A stretch of DNA of 64,000 nucleotides from the NCBI GenBank assembly GCA_030180135.1, contig CM058234.1:4402001-4466000 (forward strand), in the 5' to 3' direction. Source of the DNA: Orychophragmus violaceus (Eukaryota; Streptophyta; Magnoliopsida; Brassicales; Brassicaceae). Below, in pieces: positions 1 to 13,145 of the stretch. The notes beneath the pieces are model-generated. The model was given only the letters and a program-made list of their open reading frames with translations, searched no databases and was not told the DNA's origin. A program made the position numbers and the translations under genes. Position 1 is the stretch's first letter, and each line of letters opens with the position of its first letter.

Positions 1-426
1 CACCAAGAACCTATTACAACGGTCTCAACAGATGCGTCTTGGCTAGCGAACAGAAGATTAGCTGGATTCTCCTGGTACTTCCACCAATCGGAAGACTGCA
101 ATCTATCAGCTTCAACCACCGGTACTAACATCGCCTCAGCCCTCATCGCGGAAGCCCTAGCAATCCGATTGGCGACCATTACAGCTCTTCAACAGGGCAT
201 AAGAAGACTCGAGGTCCGAACGGACTCCCTTCAAATTGCATCATCCTTCAACAAACATACTCCGATCACTGAGATCCAGAGTATCTTGAACGATCTAGCA
301 CTCCTATCTCTTTCCTTTGATTTTTTCTCTGTATCTTTCATCAAACGTTCTGAGAATGTTGTAGCAGACCAGATGGCAAAATTGGCTCTTAGTGGGCTAA
401 TTTTATCTCTGGGCCCTGAGTTTTAG
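1..426 (+). CDS. RNase H domain, 3' end of a LINE-type ORF (partial)
   Basis: The frame is open from base 1 to the TAG at 424-426, so the window cuts the ORF. It carries the RVT_3-type RNase H pattern: TDASW (first catalytic Asp), AEALAIR (Glu), TDSLQI (second Asp) and, near the end, NVVADQMAKLA. In plants this domain ends many non-LTR retrotransposon polyproteins and also occurs alone in host genes. A 12-base A run at 450-461, just past the stop, favours the 3' end of a LINE insertion. No reverse transcriptase is visible because the upstream part lies outside the window. A host RNase H-like gene is the alternative. Confidence 0.72.
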   Translation, partial: HQEPITTVSTDASWLANRRLAGFSWYFHQSEDCNLSASTTGTNIASALIAEALAIRLATITALQQGIRRLEVRTDSLQIASSFNKHTPITEIQSILNDLALLSLSFDFFSVSFIKRSENVVADQMAKLALSGLILSLGPEF

Positions 427-461
427 TTAATGGAAAAATGCAGCTTGTCAAAAAAAAAAAA

Positions 462-1170
462 GATAATGTTTTTATTGCGTCAATCTTCTTGATAAAACTA
501 TTTTCCTTGCATATATTCTTCCAAGCAACGCCATAAATTTGTTATATGATAAAAATATTTCCCTTGCATATATTCTTTTAAGATTGTTTGTACTTGTAGT
601 TGCTTTTAATTTGTTAAATACAAATGCACATATTAAATATCGCCATAAATTACAGACATGTTTTATAGCAGTTATAGTTGAGGAATCTCTGTATGCTCAC
701 TTCAAGGCATCATCATCAAACGTCCGACAATATCTCCATTCATCAGACACATGTTCTTATGCATTAGTACATGGGCTTATGTAATGAATACGGTCGTTTT
801 TTATGTGCCCAGTGATGTGTTGTTTGTCACGGATTGTTGTCTGGTTTTTGTGGGAAGATTGTTGAAACAATTCGGTTGTATAGCAATATTATTGATGATC
901 TACGTCTTTCTTAAAACTAGAGAACAAATCCAGAATGTCCAGTTTGTGTTGAAGCCCATATCGAAAAAACAATGTGATATGGTAGTGATCCAAAATTAAA
1001 CAAAGTCCAAAATGAATATATTCCATCCTGAGAACAAGAATATAACATATACTACTCAGTGCCATCAATGAGATGGTGAATGAAAAAGATACACATTTGC
1101 TGAGGAGATATAGTAGCACTAACCTGTAAATTTGGATGGTCCAGAATGTTTAGTTGTTGAAGGGAACCTG
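462..1170. other. Gene-free interval
   Basis: AT-rich sequence with only short open frames that have no recognisable motif or codon structure. I see no gene here. Confidence 0.5.
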
Positions 1171-1321
1171 TTGCCAGTAGGAGACAAACGAACAGCCATA
1201 TACATATATTATATCGGATGTAATGCAGGTTCACTTCTTTTTTTGAACTGAAAAAGAAGAAAGAAACTTGCATCACATTCGATATAATATATATGGATGT
1301 TCGTTTGTCTGCTGCTGACAA
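1171..1321. repeat. Long fold-back (hairpin) of about 150 bp
   Basis: Two arms of roughly 70 bases are near-complementary around a loop of a few bases. The left arm contains GACAAACGAACAGCCATATA; the right arm reads, in reverse complement, GACAAACGAACATCCATATA. The pairing continues inward through ATTATATCGRATGTRATGCA with a 4-base bulge and scattered mismatches. This may be a young MIRNA-like inverted duplication or a small MITE. No target-site duplication was obvious and no known mature miRNA was recognised. Confidence 0.6.
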
Positions 1322-4300
1322 TAACGGCTCGTGATTGATGATAGTGATATGTTGTTGTTAGTTTACTTAACGTTGCCATCAGTGTCTAACTGCAGTACAA
1401 TTTTTTGACCGCTGATTTATTCAGTTATAAACATAGGTTGGATGTTAACGACAACATAAATGAATAACAACTTGCAACCGCTAGCGATTAGTAAACGAAC
1501 ATAGTTTATATATTGTCAAACAGGCTCTTCACTGCAGTAATAGATCCCATCTTTGACAAATTGGATTTACCCTGAGCACTGCACAAGCCCAATGCAGCTC
1601 ATCTTTCCTAATGCTTCTCATACCATCGGCCCAAATTATTGGGTCAGGTCAAGGTATTTCCCTTTGTTGAAAGATCATGGAAAATTAAGATTATGGGAAA
1701 ATGTTTAGTTCAGTGAAATATAAAATTACTTTATTTCCGATTTTAAGCAAATTCTGTTATTTTTGTTTAGTTCAGAAACGGAATAATATCGTATAAATGA
1801 TGAGTTTGCACGAGTTTAGCTAAGAAAATACTTTACTTTATTTAATTTCCATTAGGACCATAAAGTATAAAAAAAATTCCCGACAGATTAAACTGCGTTC
1901 ACGTTACTTATGCTCCCCACCTTATTATATACAAACTACCTTTTGTTATTATTCATTCAGATCAAGCTTTTTTCAATTCACCAAAACACGATAACATGCA
2001 TAATCATTAGTCACAACTTGAACTATTCTAAAATTCGATGCTTTTTCTTCTCTTTTTTTGTTTAATATATATATATATATATATATATTTCATTTGCTTG
2101 ACAGTGTAGTTTCCGTGTAAATTATATATCAGTTTAGAAATAACTATATTTTAATGATAACTTTAATATATATTTGGATATCACACGATAAATTGGTATG
2201 AGCTATTAAAAACAGTGGTTGTTTCCCAACAGTTTTTACCATTGTTCATGTCAGATATTAAGTTGCGCGTACAAATATACCATATGAATCGCAGATTGAT
2301 ACATTGTTATTTTAATAATCCTATAAACGAGTGATCCATTTAATCATTAAACTTATGATTTGAGTGTAGATAAATAAATTTTGTATCGGGAAAGTGTGCA
2401 GACTTGCAGTGTTGTGGTTTCTGACCGTATATGACTATGAAAACATGTACGAATCGTTACGGAAGATTCCGTATGTTTTTTTTTTTTCTCTATTTTCTAC
2501 ATTTTTCTATTTATAATTTTATTACTCATCTATTTTATCCTATTGTTTTTATTCAGTTCTGATCATATGAAACATCTACATTTTAAAAATGATAATAAAA
2601 TAAACTAGATATGAAAACTGGTCTGTTACAATAGTTACCCTAAGAGGAAATACTAATGACTAAAACAATAATATAGTGATAATTAGTTACCTACCCTTAA
2701 ACTAAAACCAGAGTTACTAAAACTAAAACCAGAGCTAGAAGCAAAAAGAAAGCAAATTACAAAACTAAGGTTTGCTTCAGACTCAACATCTCTTATAACG
2801 ACTATCAACTCACTCAACACCACCCCGGAATGTTTTTGCATCGTTAACGACATTGTAAACATGTCCAAACTTTTTACTAAGTGCATCTTTGTTTATGTAC
2901 CAAGATTTAAAAACAGAAAATTTGATAAACTAGCAAAAGCTACTCTAAGGCATTTCGACTTCCTAAGTTAATGTAATAAACTATGTCTAATTTGAATGAG
3001 AAGTTAAGTTTGACAAAAAAAAACTGATATCTTTATGCATAATTTCTTTATGCCATGATAAACAAGTGATATTTTATCATATTGGTTATAGTTACCCTTA
3101 AACTAAAATTAGAGCAAACAATTGGACAATTGGTGCCATGAAGCCTTAAGCCTATAGTTACTTTAACTGATAGTCTAATACAAATAAATAATCTGTCACA
3201 TTTTGATTTGTCTTGTCAGATATTCCGATTCTCAATGCTCAATCATTTTGCTGGTCTCAATATATAATCAAGTTAATTGCATCTTTTTGAAAATGGCGCA
3301 CTTGTATTTTAATTTCTCCATAATGCTTGGAAATATATGACATAATATTTCATATCCAACCACTTTTATTGTTATAAGTTGGATTCAGCTTAATTATATG
3401 CGTCTAACTGTATGTGATTATATAACTCACTGAGATTGAGTATTGATTTTACGGAGAATGTTATCTTTCGTTTTTCAAATAGTGTCACCTTTTCTTAGGA
3501 GTAGTTAATAATTTGTCTCGACAACATTTTATTAAAAATCACAAATAAGAATGCTCAAAGAAATATTAATGGATCGTAAACAAAAGCTAGGACCACAATT
3601 ATGCAATTTATATATGCATGGACGTATATATTATTACTTCCCACTACATTATTATATATATATATATACATGTATAAACAAGATGTGTATACATACATTA
3701 TTCCTATGTATTTGTATGCACATGTGAAGCAGAGTTGGGTGGATTGAGAATGAGAGGAGAAGCACATGGAAGCACACTTGCATGAACATGTTTGTATTCA
3801 CAGGCAATACCACTTTCAGTTTTATACATTAATGAAGATGTTTTAAACATCACTACTACTACATTATTTCTTTTATTGTATACTTTTTCACTTTTGATTA
3901 TTACCGGAAAATATAACTTTTGATATGTAAACATTTTTCGGACCAAAAAACGACGGTTTCTATATGATCAAGTTACCCAAACTCTTGACTTTTAAAAATT
4001 TTAACTTAAATTTAATATGATTAACGCACTTAATTATAATTATCTCCCCTAAGTAGTAAGTACTAGTCATATATACTGAACTTTACCACGAGTTGATTAG
4101 CGAAATATTTTCTCTAAAAAAAAGTTATCATCTTCGTGGTCAAAGTTGCCTATAAGCCATTATTCGTCCAATAATTTGGTTAAACTGTTATTTCGTTTTT
4201 TTGTGCAACTTCTCGTTAAAGGTTGTTGTTGTTGTTGCCGGGCTTGTTGTAGAAATTTAGAAGATTGGTCTTACGTAGAAAATTAAAGAGAATATTCCTA

Positions 4301-4951
4301 GAATACTTTGTTAGAAGACAACCACTAATGTTTGGGTTGCTTTGAGTAAAGATGTTACTAGAGATAAAAATAATGAATTGTATGTTTTCATATGAATAGT
4401 GAAACATATAAATAATAGATCGTTGCCCCCACTAAAAATTAAGAACTAAATAATATTTGTATATAATAATAATAATAATCATATACGCTAAAAATGTTTA
4501 AATTTATACAGAATTCTGCTTTCGCTACTGATATTTTAATTTTTCTTCTATTTTACACAAATGAAAAGTTTTTATGAGAATTCATTGATAAAGATGCTCT
4601 AACTCCAAATATGTGGGCTTTCCACACAAGAAAACTTTAGTCAATATATTTTTGATTTTTTCAAGTCCAAGATTCTTTTTTCTTTTTTTTTTTTCAAGTA
4701 GCAGTTCATTGTAAAAAGGTTATTCTTTGCAATAAATGATTTTATATTGCGGTATTTTGTTAGAGTAAAAAAAATTAGAAGTTATTTTCATTATGAAATA
4801 TTTTATATTAATGAGATTTAGACCCCGATGAAATGTATGGTTGATTGATTTTTTAGAGCGATTTATGTTTTTTCGCAAACAATCGTAATTCAAAAATTCT
4901 GATCATTATATCGCGCAAGCATTATAATTAGCAATCGTGGAAGCTCCATAG
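1322..4951. other. AT-rich intergenic DNA
   Basis: No supported gene. It contains a (TA)n run near 2067-2088 and a shorter one near 3652-3668. Short open frames here lack family motifs and read as chance ORFs. Confidence 0.55.
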
Positions 4952-5086
4952 CTACTTGTTGTTTGGCTTTTTTGGAACATTATTGTCACAATCACTAATC
5001 GGATCATCTTCTTCATCACCATACTCAAGTCCACCGTCTTCTTCTTCCGCTTCTTCCATCTCTATTAAGTTGTATGAGATTTCAAC
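4952..5086 (-). pseudogene. Acidic terminal-exon-like fragment, unidentified
   Basis: On the minus strand an acceptor-like TTTTAG (just outside 5086) is followed by 44 codons and a TAG at 4952-4954. The peptide is strongly acidic (EEAEEEDGG, DEEDDPISD) and ends KKPNNK. I do not recognise the family. Its 5' edge overlaps a degenerate copy of the short repeat described at 5074-5150, so it may be a gene or transposase scrap carried by, or broken by, that repeat. The absence of upstream exons makes a working gene unlikely. Confidence 0.3.
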
Positions 5087-5150
5087 CTAAAATTAATTGG
5101 TAATGAATGGATTGCCCCTTACCCTATATATATTAGTTAATTATTTCTTC
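5074..5150 (+). repeat. Degenerate copy of a short TRIM/solo-LTR-like repeat
   Basis: The stretch around CAACCTAAAATTAATTGGT, followed by a variant of CCTATATATATTAGT, matches the better preserved copy at 52707-52870. Too decayed to define ends. Confidence 0.45.
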
Positions 5151-6302
5151 AATAATTAAAATTTCTTTAAAAATATGTTGATAATTAACCTCGTGAGATG
5201 AATCTGGTGCATTCTTACTTTTCAATTATATAATTAGATTTTTGATGAAGATGCTCTTAGCATTTGAAAATTCATATTTAGAAAACAATTTTTTTTTTTC
5301 AAAGTTGGTTTGAATCCGTGATACAAAAAGATCAACTTATTGCACTACCAATTCATTATCAACAATTTGGTTATATATCAAAGATTTTTATATTAATTCA
5401 GTAATATATATATGACCCGAATAGTGAATTCAATCCAATAAATACTCTTCTGTTTTTTTAAACAACGAATACAAGGATTGGCCTACATGGGACTTTGGTT
5501 TGGGGACAAAGCAAATGAGAGATAGAGAGAGAGGTCTCACGAGTCACAAAAATATTATAGAAACAAAAAAATAAAACAAAAACAAAGCACATGTTCTGAC
5601 ACATGAACATGGTTCCCTTCTTCACTTCTCCTTTTCTTTTTGCTCTCTCTATCTCTCCCACACTTCCACTACTCTCAGCCTCCCACTTCATTCATTCTTT
5701 CTACTTCCCTTGAATTAGCATCACACTGTCATAGATTTCTATAGTGATGATTGGCTTACTTGTTGTTTGATGATTGTTTATGGTAAGAGTTAACTAATTT
5801 ACGTATGTATACATGCTTCTCTTTTTATAAACTAGATTGTACATGTGAAGGACAGAAAGAGATGTGTATTAAATTGTATTGGACTATTCTTCTATGTCAT
5901 TTGATAAATTGGCTATCAACTCATTAATTAATGTCCATACACACTGACACTACTGCATGTGTTATGTAGCCTTATATGTGTATGGTGATCTTTGCAATAA
6001 GTGTGTAATTTGAAGATCCAATTGTTTTGAATGTTTTTGTATCAGTCGTAAAGTAGTATAAAAAGTGATACAGAAATCTCAAAATAGTATAAGACATTAT
6101 ATAAGACGTAAAGATGTACGATTGATGAGATATAAAACAAATTTTGGTGATAAGATTCCTGAATGAATTTTGGTGATAGGAAACAAAACTGGTGAACAAG
6201 TTTTCATGTGTCGTTTACTTTTTACCATTTGTTTCTTGCTTCATATGCATTTACATAATTGTGTTAAACTAAATTAACTGCAATCGAAAGTTGTGTTTAC
6301 TA
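5151..6302. other. Gene-free interval
   Basis: AT-rich; includes pyrimidine-rich sequence at 5616-5700 but no ORF with recognisable content. Confidence 0.45.
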
Positions 6303-6815
6303 TAAAGGCATCTCCAACCCATTGCTATATTTTCCTCTAAATGTTATAATAGAGGAAAATGAGCTCCAATCCATTTTTATTATAGAGAAAAATATAGAGA
6401 TTACTATTTTTTCTTTATTTATAGATTAAGAAATAGCATTCCTCTATAATAGAGTCAAACTTTTTTATTTACACAATTATCATTTAACTTTTATATTTTA
6501 TAATTATAACCGAAATAAATATAAAAATATTATTTAATTGTTGTTTATATACACATATGCAATTTCTTTGTTGCTTTTTAAACTATTTTATATTTTTATA
6601 AAAGTTTTATAAAATAAAATAAAAATAAAAAGGTTTAGTTTGTAAATTTTAAAAACAAAATGTATTATTAGTAAAATAAAAAGAATATAAGAGAAAATAT
6701 TCTTTTTTTGAAGAAAATATAAAGGAATACATTAGAGCAAAATCCACCTCTATTATAGAAGAAATCTATAATAAAGACAAATATAGAGAAATACATTGAA
6801 GATAGTCTAATACAA
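6303..6815. mobile_element. MITE-like element with long imperfect inverted ends
   Basis: The left end (GGCATCTCCAACCCATTGCT, then several CTATAATAGAG motifs) is mirrored on the right by ACATTGAAGATAGTCTAAT preceded by CTATTATAGAAG. There is no coding capacity. The GCATCTCCAACCC start is, from general knowledge, very common in Brassicaceae intergenic DNA. The ends and a target duplication could not be fixed. Confidence 0.45.
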
Positions 6816-7325
6816 TAAATGGCTCGGATGGTAGTGATAGATGTGAGTTTATGGATTATGAATTTGGTAACATTCGAATAAAACACAACATACAATCAAG
6901 TGCTAAACTCAACAATATTTTAGGGCTAAGGATCGATGTAAAACTCCTTACAACGACATGTTTGATTTTACTGAATGTAATTTTTTTGTATGGACCACTT
7001 GATCATAGGGTAGCCGTCTCGGATCATTATACCATGGTAGACGAAACCCAAGTATCCGAATGGTATAGAAGTTACAAGAGTTTCTTTTCAATCGATTAGT
7101 GGTATACAAGTATCATTTTTTATTTTATTAGTCAAAACTCATTTCGTTTTCCATGTAATTAAAGAGAGCAAAGTGGCATCCGGTAGCATTCAGCCAAGTG
7201 GGAGCTCCACGGACGGCCAAGAAACAAGGCGGAGGAAATGATCAAATGGCGGAGGAAGGAGGAGAGAAAAGCGGGAGCATGTGGAAGAGTGAAACATAAG
7301 AATGTTTAGAAAGGATAACTATTAC
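6816..7325. other. Gene-free interval
   Basis: Contains an 82-codon open frame starting at 6851 with no recognisable motif; treated as chance. Confidence 0.4.
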
Positions 7326-8636
7326 TATGGCAGTGAATGGTGCATGCGGGACGGGGCGGATTGTTAATACCGCAGATAAAATCCGCACTATGTCACCATT
7401 CAAACCAAACTCATTCAACTTTATATATTTGGTCAAATTACGCATTTGACAAAAAAAGCAAAGGAAACTTTTTTTGTTTGTTCTGTATTTTACAATACCG
7501 CACATAGAACCAAAAATGGAGTGGTTAGACAGCGGTTTTCACTTTAATATTAATTTTTTTTAGTTGTGTTTAAAATATTCATAACTATTTTAAAAAGTTA
7601 TAAGTTTTAGTTTAATTATTCTATACAATTCTACTAGACATAGACATGAATACTTTTACCTAGATTCGAGTATCCAACCTGAAATCGATCAAAAATATTA
7701 TAACCAAATCGATCAAAAAAAAAATTCTATATTTTTTATATCTAAAATACCCAAATTAAACTAAAATTATTGTAAAAACTGAACCAAACTGTAATCAAAC
7801 CGAACTCGATTTTTTCTTAGTATTAACTACTTTTTAGTTTATCTAACCAAAAACCAAAAGAATCATACAGTTTTTATATTGATATATCTAAATGAACCAA
7901 AAACTGAAAAACCAAACCGAACCGAACAACTACAACAACTAGAGTTGAGATTTTAAAATCAAACTAAACTAATTTGTGATTTCAGTTTTTTTTTCTGGCT
8001 TGGTTATCTAGTCGATTATTTCAGTAACACTAAACATCAATTTAATTTATAAATATTTAAATTATATTAATTAAATTAAATTTAAAATACAATTTTGTCA
8101 ATATTAAAACGAATCGAACCTGTTGAATAAAACCAAATCAAATCAAATAAAATTTTGTCGATTTATAACAAATCAAACCTAAATTATATCAAATTATATC
8201 AAATCTGTTGAACCAAACCAAATCAAATCAATTTTTCTGGTTTTCAGTTAGTTTAGTATTACCAAAAAAATAAAAAATTGAATCAATTATCGCCGATTTA
8301 TACCAAACCAAAGCAAATTTATATAAAAATTATAAACCAAATTTAACCAAAAATATAAATTATCGAACCAAACCAAATCGATTTGAAATAACGAATTTAT
8401 CCGAATTAATTAAATTAGCCAGGTGTACTTAATATAAACTAAAATTAATCAAAATTCTTTTTAAAATCCGCACTTAACCCGCAAATTATTTTTCACCAAT
8501 CAATATGTATTCCGCACCGCTTATTATATACAAACCGCTTTTGTTCCGCAAACCGCATGTACCGCAGTTGGACCGCACCACACTTTAAAACCGCTTTTCC
8601 TGCACAACTAAAACCGCGGTTACCATTCGGACCCTA
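7326..8636. mobile_element. Probable hAT-like non-autonomous element
   Basis: The left end TATGGCAGTGAATGGT and the reverse complement of the right end, TAGGGTCCGAATGGT, form an imperfect terminal inverted repeat. Both ends contain CCGCA/GCGGT-rich subterminal motifs. The six-mer TATTAC flanks both sides (7320-7325 and 8637-8642); a classical hAT would give 8 bp, so the exact ends are uncertain. The interior (about 7590-8460) is a decayed repeat of AACCAAACCGAA-type sequence without coding potential. Confidence 0.5.
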
Positions 8637-8665
8637 TATTACAAAACCTTTTTCCAAAAAAACTA

Positions 8666-8933
8666 CTCCCTCCGTTTCACAAAGATGCATGTTTTAGAAA
8701 AAAAAATTGTTTCACAAAGATATATTTTTTAGCTTTTCTATGCACACTTTATTAATTAATGATGATATTTTGAAAATTTTAAAAAGATTAATTAAATTTA
8801 TTAAATTACTATTGGTTTAGAGATATTGGAAACTGTAGAGTAACAAAAATCGATGCATTTATGATTAAGTATTAATTGTTTTCTTAATATATGTGAAAAC
8901 TCTAAAAATTGTATCTTTGTGAAACGGAGGGAG
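8666..8933. mobile_element. Stowaway-type MITE (Tc1/mariner)
   Basis: The terminal inverted repeats read CTCCCTCCGTTTCACAAAGAT at the left (positions 8667 on) and its complement ATCTTTGTGAAACGGAGGGAG at the right. The element is flanked by TA on both sides (8664-8665 and 8934-8935). CTCCCTCCGTT with a TA duplication is the Stowaway signature. At 268 bp with no ORF it is non-autonomous. It lies about 600 bp upstream of the bZIP start codon. Confidence 0.88.
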
Positions 8934-9545
8934 TATTATATTATACATTTTGTAGAAAAAGAGACTATAAAATAATTTAAGCAAATGTTTTTAAAAAACA
9001 AAATAAAAATTATTTATGCAAACAAATTAAGAGAGAGAGGGGTTCACTGAGAGCACGTGCTGCCTGATTCTTCATTTTTCTTTTAAAGACCTCAAAGCTT
9101 TTTTTTTTGCTTACCGAACAGCTGTTTCATAGCTGTCCGATCTATCTCTCTCCCCATGTGACCCCACTGAGAGATATAATCCCTTTACGATCGAATCTAT
9201 ATAAATCAAATTTAGATTTTTTTTTCTATGTTATTCAAAAAAAGATTTTTTCCATTATAAAATTATCTTATCTCATGCATCTCCTCTTTCTATATGTCTT
9301 TTACTTCTGTTTTGTATAACTACTCTTTGTTATACATAACCATTTTAGTTACTCTGGTTCGTTTCTAATGGCTCTTCCTCTGATTTAGGACTTTGATAAC
9401 CTAAATTCCAATTTTTTTTTTTATCCTCACTCAAATCTTGATCCTTTCCTTTGTTTTTCATTTTCTCAATTGGGTTCTTCTCGTAATTCAATCCAAAAAA
9501 AAGTTTTTTTTTTTCTGTGTGTGTGTGTGACATTGTATCTCATTA
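8934..9545 (+). promoter_or_regulatory. Upstream region of the bZIP gene
   Basis: A CACGTG G-box lies at 9054-9059, after a GA-rich run (9031-9040). The 300 bases before the ATG are pyrimidine-rich, as in plant leaders, and may contain a leader intron that I could not place. G-boxes bind bZIP and bHLH factors, so autoregulation is possible but not shown. Confidence 0.4.
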
Positions 9546-11421
9546 ATGGCACAACTCCCTCCAAAAATCCCAACCATGACGACAACAACGACGCCGCATT
9601 GGCCTGACTTTTCCTCCCAAAAACTTCCTTCCATCGCCGCAACCGCAGCTGCAACGACAGCAACCGCGGGACAACAAAACCACCCTTCGTGGATGGATGA
9701 GTTTCTCGACTTCTCAGCGACTCGTCGTGGGACACACCGTCGTTCAATCAGCGACTCCATCGCTTTCCTAGAAGCACCTTCCACCGGCGTCGGGAACCAC
9801 CACTTCGACAGGTTCGACGACGAGCAGTTCATGTCGATGTTCAACGACGACGTACACCAAACCAATCACAATAGCCACCACCACAACAGCGTCAACGGCA
9901 ATGTGGGTCCTACGCGTTCTTCTTCTAACACCTCTACACCGTCCGATCACAACAGCCTCAGCGATGACGACAATAATAAAGAACCACCACCGTCCGATCA
10001 TAATCACATGGACACCACCACAGAAAACCACAACAACGTCGCCGGTAATAATTACAATGAAACAGACGAGGTTCAAAGCCAATGCAAGACGGAGCCACAG
10101 GACGGTCCGTCTTCGGCGAATCAAAACTCCGACGGAAGCTCCGGCAACCGGATTCATGATCCCAAAAGGGTTAAAAGGTAATAATTTAATCATTTGTTTG
10201 TTAAAATTACTATTTCCACACAAAAAAAAACAAGAAGATCATGCATGCACGTACCGTTACAATATCTGAGAATTCGACATATATATATACCGTTTAATAA
10301 GAAAAAATTTATAGTTAAATTAGCGTCAAATCGATAATAATAATGAATATTTTTGGCTGAAAATTTCTACAGAATTTTAGCAAATAGGCAATCAGCACAG
10401 AGATCAAGGGTGAGGAAACTGCAATACATATCAGAGCTCGAACGGAGCGTTACTTCATTGCAGGTATAATTTACTCAATTATTTTTATTTTTTCATTTTT
10501 TAATTTACTCAATTACATAGATAATTGTTTGGTAATGAATACAAAAAATCAAATAAACTAATTTATAATTAACTACAAAAATTGTGGAATGAAGACGGAA
10601 GTGTCAGTGTTATCGCCAAGAGTTGCGTTTTTGGATCACCAGCGATTGCTCCTCAACGTCGACAATAGTGCTATCAAGCAACGAATCGCTGCTTTAGCTC
10701 AAGACAAGATTTTTAAAGACGGTAATTTTTTCATTTTAATATTTTTACTTTTTCTATACCTTAATTTAGAGAAAAATATGTTTCATCTGAGTATATTTGT
10801 CAGGAAATTTATCAAAATTAATGGATATATGTGATTTTATTAATGGAAATTCACTCCAGGTATTTAATTATCACTGACAATATATAGGCTCGACCAATCA
10901 ATATTACCAGGAAGTACTTGCCGCAATGCATGGTTCATAATTCATATAATTACAGACTACACATGAAATGTAGTATAGTATATGTTCAAATCGTAAATAA
11001 ATTTCATAGTAGATATTGTTTTCTTAGTTTTTAGGGGTTTAGATATTCTCTAATTATTTTATATATGGGTCTAGCTAGAGGCTAGTGATCATAAATCGCA
11101 AGATTTAATAAATAATACTAGCCTGATTTAATAAGCTAGAACAACTGTCCATGTGTGCACATATGACGACATACATATAGATAAAACATGTAATTAAGTA
11201 GTCGTTGAACATTAAGCTTTATTGATAATTAATAATAACAATGATTGTTACATTTAATATTTTCAGCTCACCAAGAAGCATTGAAGAGAGAAATAGAGAG
11301 ACTTCGACAAGTATATCATCAACAGAGCCTCAAGAAGATGGAGAATCATGTCTCCTCCGACGACCAATCTCCGGCCGATATCAAACCGTCCGTTGAGAAA
11401 GAGCAACTCCTCAATGTCTAA
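9546..11421 (+). CDS. bZIP61: bZIP transcription factor, bZIP61/bZIP34 type (four exons)
   Basis: Inferred exons 9546-10177, 10373-10463, 10595-10721 and 11267-11421 join in phase to a 334-residue protein; all introns are GT-AG. The N terminus (MAQLPPKIPTM, WMDEFLDFSATRRG, RRSISDSIAFLE) is that of the bZIP34/bZIP61 pair. The middle is His/Asn/Ser-rich. The basic region starts near residue 205 with DPKRVKR, then N215-x7-R223 in NRQSAQRSR, followed by a leucine zipper (LQYISELERSVTSL). The end, EKEQLLNV, is complete. In Arabidopsis these nuclear factors act in pollen development and may need other bZIPs to bind DNA. Gene order with the next two genes favours bZIP61 (At3g58120); bZIP34 is the paralogue it could be confused with. 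The ORF read straight through the first donor stops at 10181, which shows the splice is needed. Confidence 0.9.
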
Positions 11422-12722
11422 AGCTCGTTTTCATTCATTATGATCTTATAATCTCTTCATGGAGAAGAGATTCTTGACTATAAAATCTCTTTATGTCAAG
11501 AAATTAATTTATCAAAGAATTAAGAAGACATTTTTATTTAATCTTATCACATTGTTTTTAAGTTGTGATGAATTTGCTTTGATGTATCTGATTTTTTTTT
11601 TCATTATGGGGTGGGAGATGGGAAGTGGGAATGATTTGTAAAAAGAATTTAGCTTATTTGTTTTTTTTTTTGTTTTTTTCTTTCTGTTGGAGTGTCTTAA
11701 GCATTGTGTACTAATTGACATTGTTCCAAATAGTCGTCTTTTTTGTTTTTTTTCTCTCACCAGTTTCTTGCCAAATTTAGGGTAATCGAATAGTTAAAGA
11801 TTCCTATTTTTCATATATACTGTATAAGAAAAGATAATCATTTATAATTGGTTCTATTGACAAAAAGAACAATATTTTTGAACCATGAAATGTTTACACA
11901 AAGTTTTAAGATATATACTTGAAGTGACTGAAATCGATTTCACACTCTTTATAAACTCATACGAAATTATTTAATTATTACAGAGAACCAATTATTTATG
12001 ATGATTTTCAACAACAAAAAAACAAGTAAAAACGTAAAAGGTTACTATTTACATACGTAGGGCCTGGAGATGTAGATGATGTCATATAGAATCTATATTT
12101 ATATCCTCCTATTCACAACACTACACATGCATGTTGCCAAAATAAATAAATTTACACACATAACGAATACTCGAATATGGTATTAATCGCGGAAATTACA
12201 GAGAAAAAGGATTGATTGATGAACTTTTCTATTATTATTGTTACAACCTTTATGAAAAAATAGGGTCAAAAGTGGGTCAAACCTGAAATGTGGGGTGAAA
12301 AAAGGAAATAAAAGGGAGAACGTGGATGGATACATCTTAAGGCTAAGCTGTAAGTTCACGTGCTATGTTCCTTGTGCTGGACCACTACGGTCTCGCTACA
12401 TGATTGGCTTTGTTTTCCCCATCTTTTTATTTTATTTATTTTAACAAATTTTTAATTATTTAATCTAAAACCAAATAATTAAAAATATTTTAATTTATAC
12501 TGTCAAAGTTATATCAGAGGAAGTCGGAAAAAAAGTTATATCAGAGGAAATAATAAACTAAAATGCTATAAATTAATATTTGATAAATTAATAAATCAAT
12601 TAACTAATAATTTTATTTAGTTTCAAATTATGGTTTTAGTTTAACTTTTTATTAATTTATAACTTTATATAAATTAATAAAATAGTAGTGTTTGAACCTA
12701 ATTAATTTATAGAGTTTTTTAG
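11422..12722. other. bZIP 3' flank and intergenic DNA
   Basis: AT-rich; the bZIP 3' UTR should occupy the first few hundred bases. A CACGTG is at about 12358-12363. No gene seen. Confidence 0.45.
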
Positions 12723-13145
12723 AGGGATGAATTGAACTATTGATTTTAAGATAGTTGTAGTGATTTTGGTTTAATTAAGATTTAAGATGATTTTGATGAT
12801 TTGAGTGATTTTAAGAAAATTACTGTGATTTTGTATTAAAATCCCTACAATACCAGCTAAAACCATTTGGATCTTTATGTTTTTAACTAAGAAAATCTTC
12901 TAAAATTCCCTGCAGTCATTAAAATTTCAACACTTAAAATATTTTCAATAAGAGTGTATTTGATATGATTTTAACAAGTTGTTGTTTGAATAATATAGAA
13001 TTTTAAATGATTTTGAGTGATTTTACATAAATCTCATGTTCAATAACACTAGGTTTGTAAAGATATTTTAAAATCTTTAATTGAATAACGGTGGATTTTA
13101 AGAAAACTTTCAAATCTCTTAAAATTCTTAGTCCAATACATCCCC
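12723..13145. mobile_element. MITE, PIF/Harbinger-like
   Basis: The left end AGGGATGAATTGAACTA and the reverse complement of the right end, GGGGATGTATTGGACTA, are matching inverted repeats, continued by ATTTTAAG on both sides. TAG flanks both ends (12720-12722 and 13146-13148), a 3-bp duplication as expected for Harbinger-type elements. The two halves of the interior (GTGATTTTAAG-type motifs) are loosely mirrored. No coding capacity. Confidence 0.6.

Noticed and set aside
9768..10223. Minus-strand ORF over bZIP exon 1
   Set aside because: Antisense shadow; the plus strand has a clear bZIP with conserved termini and splice sites.
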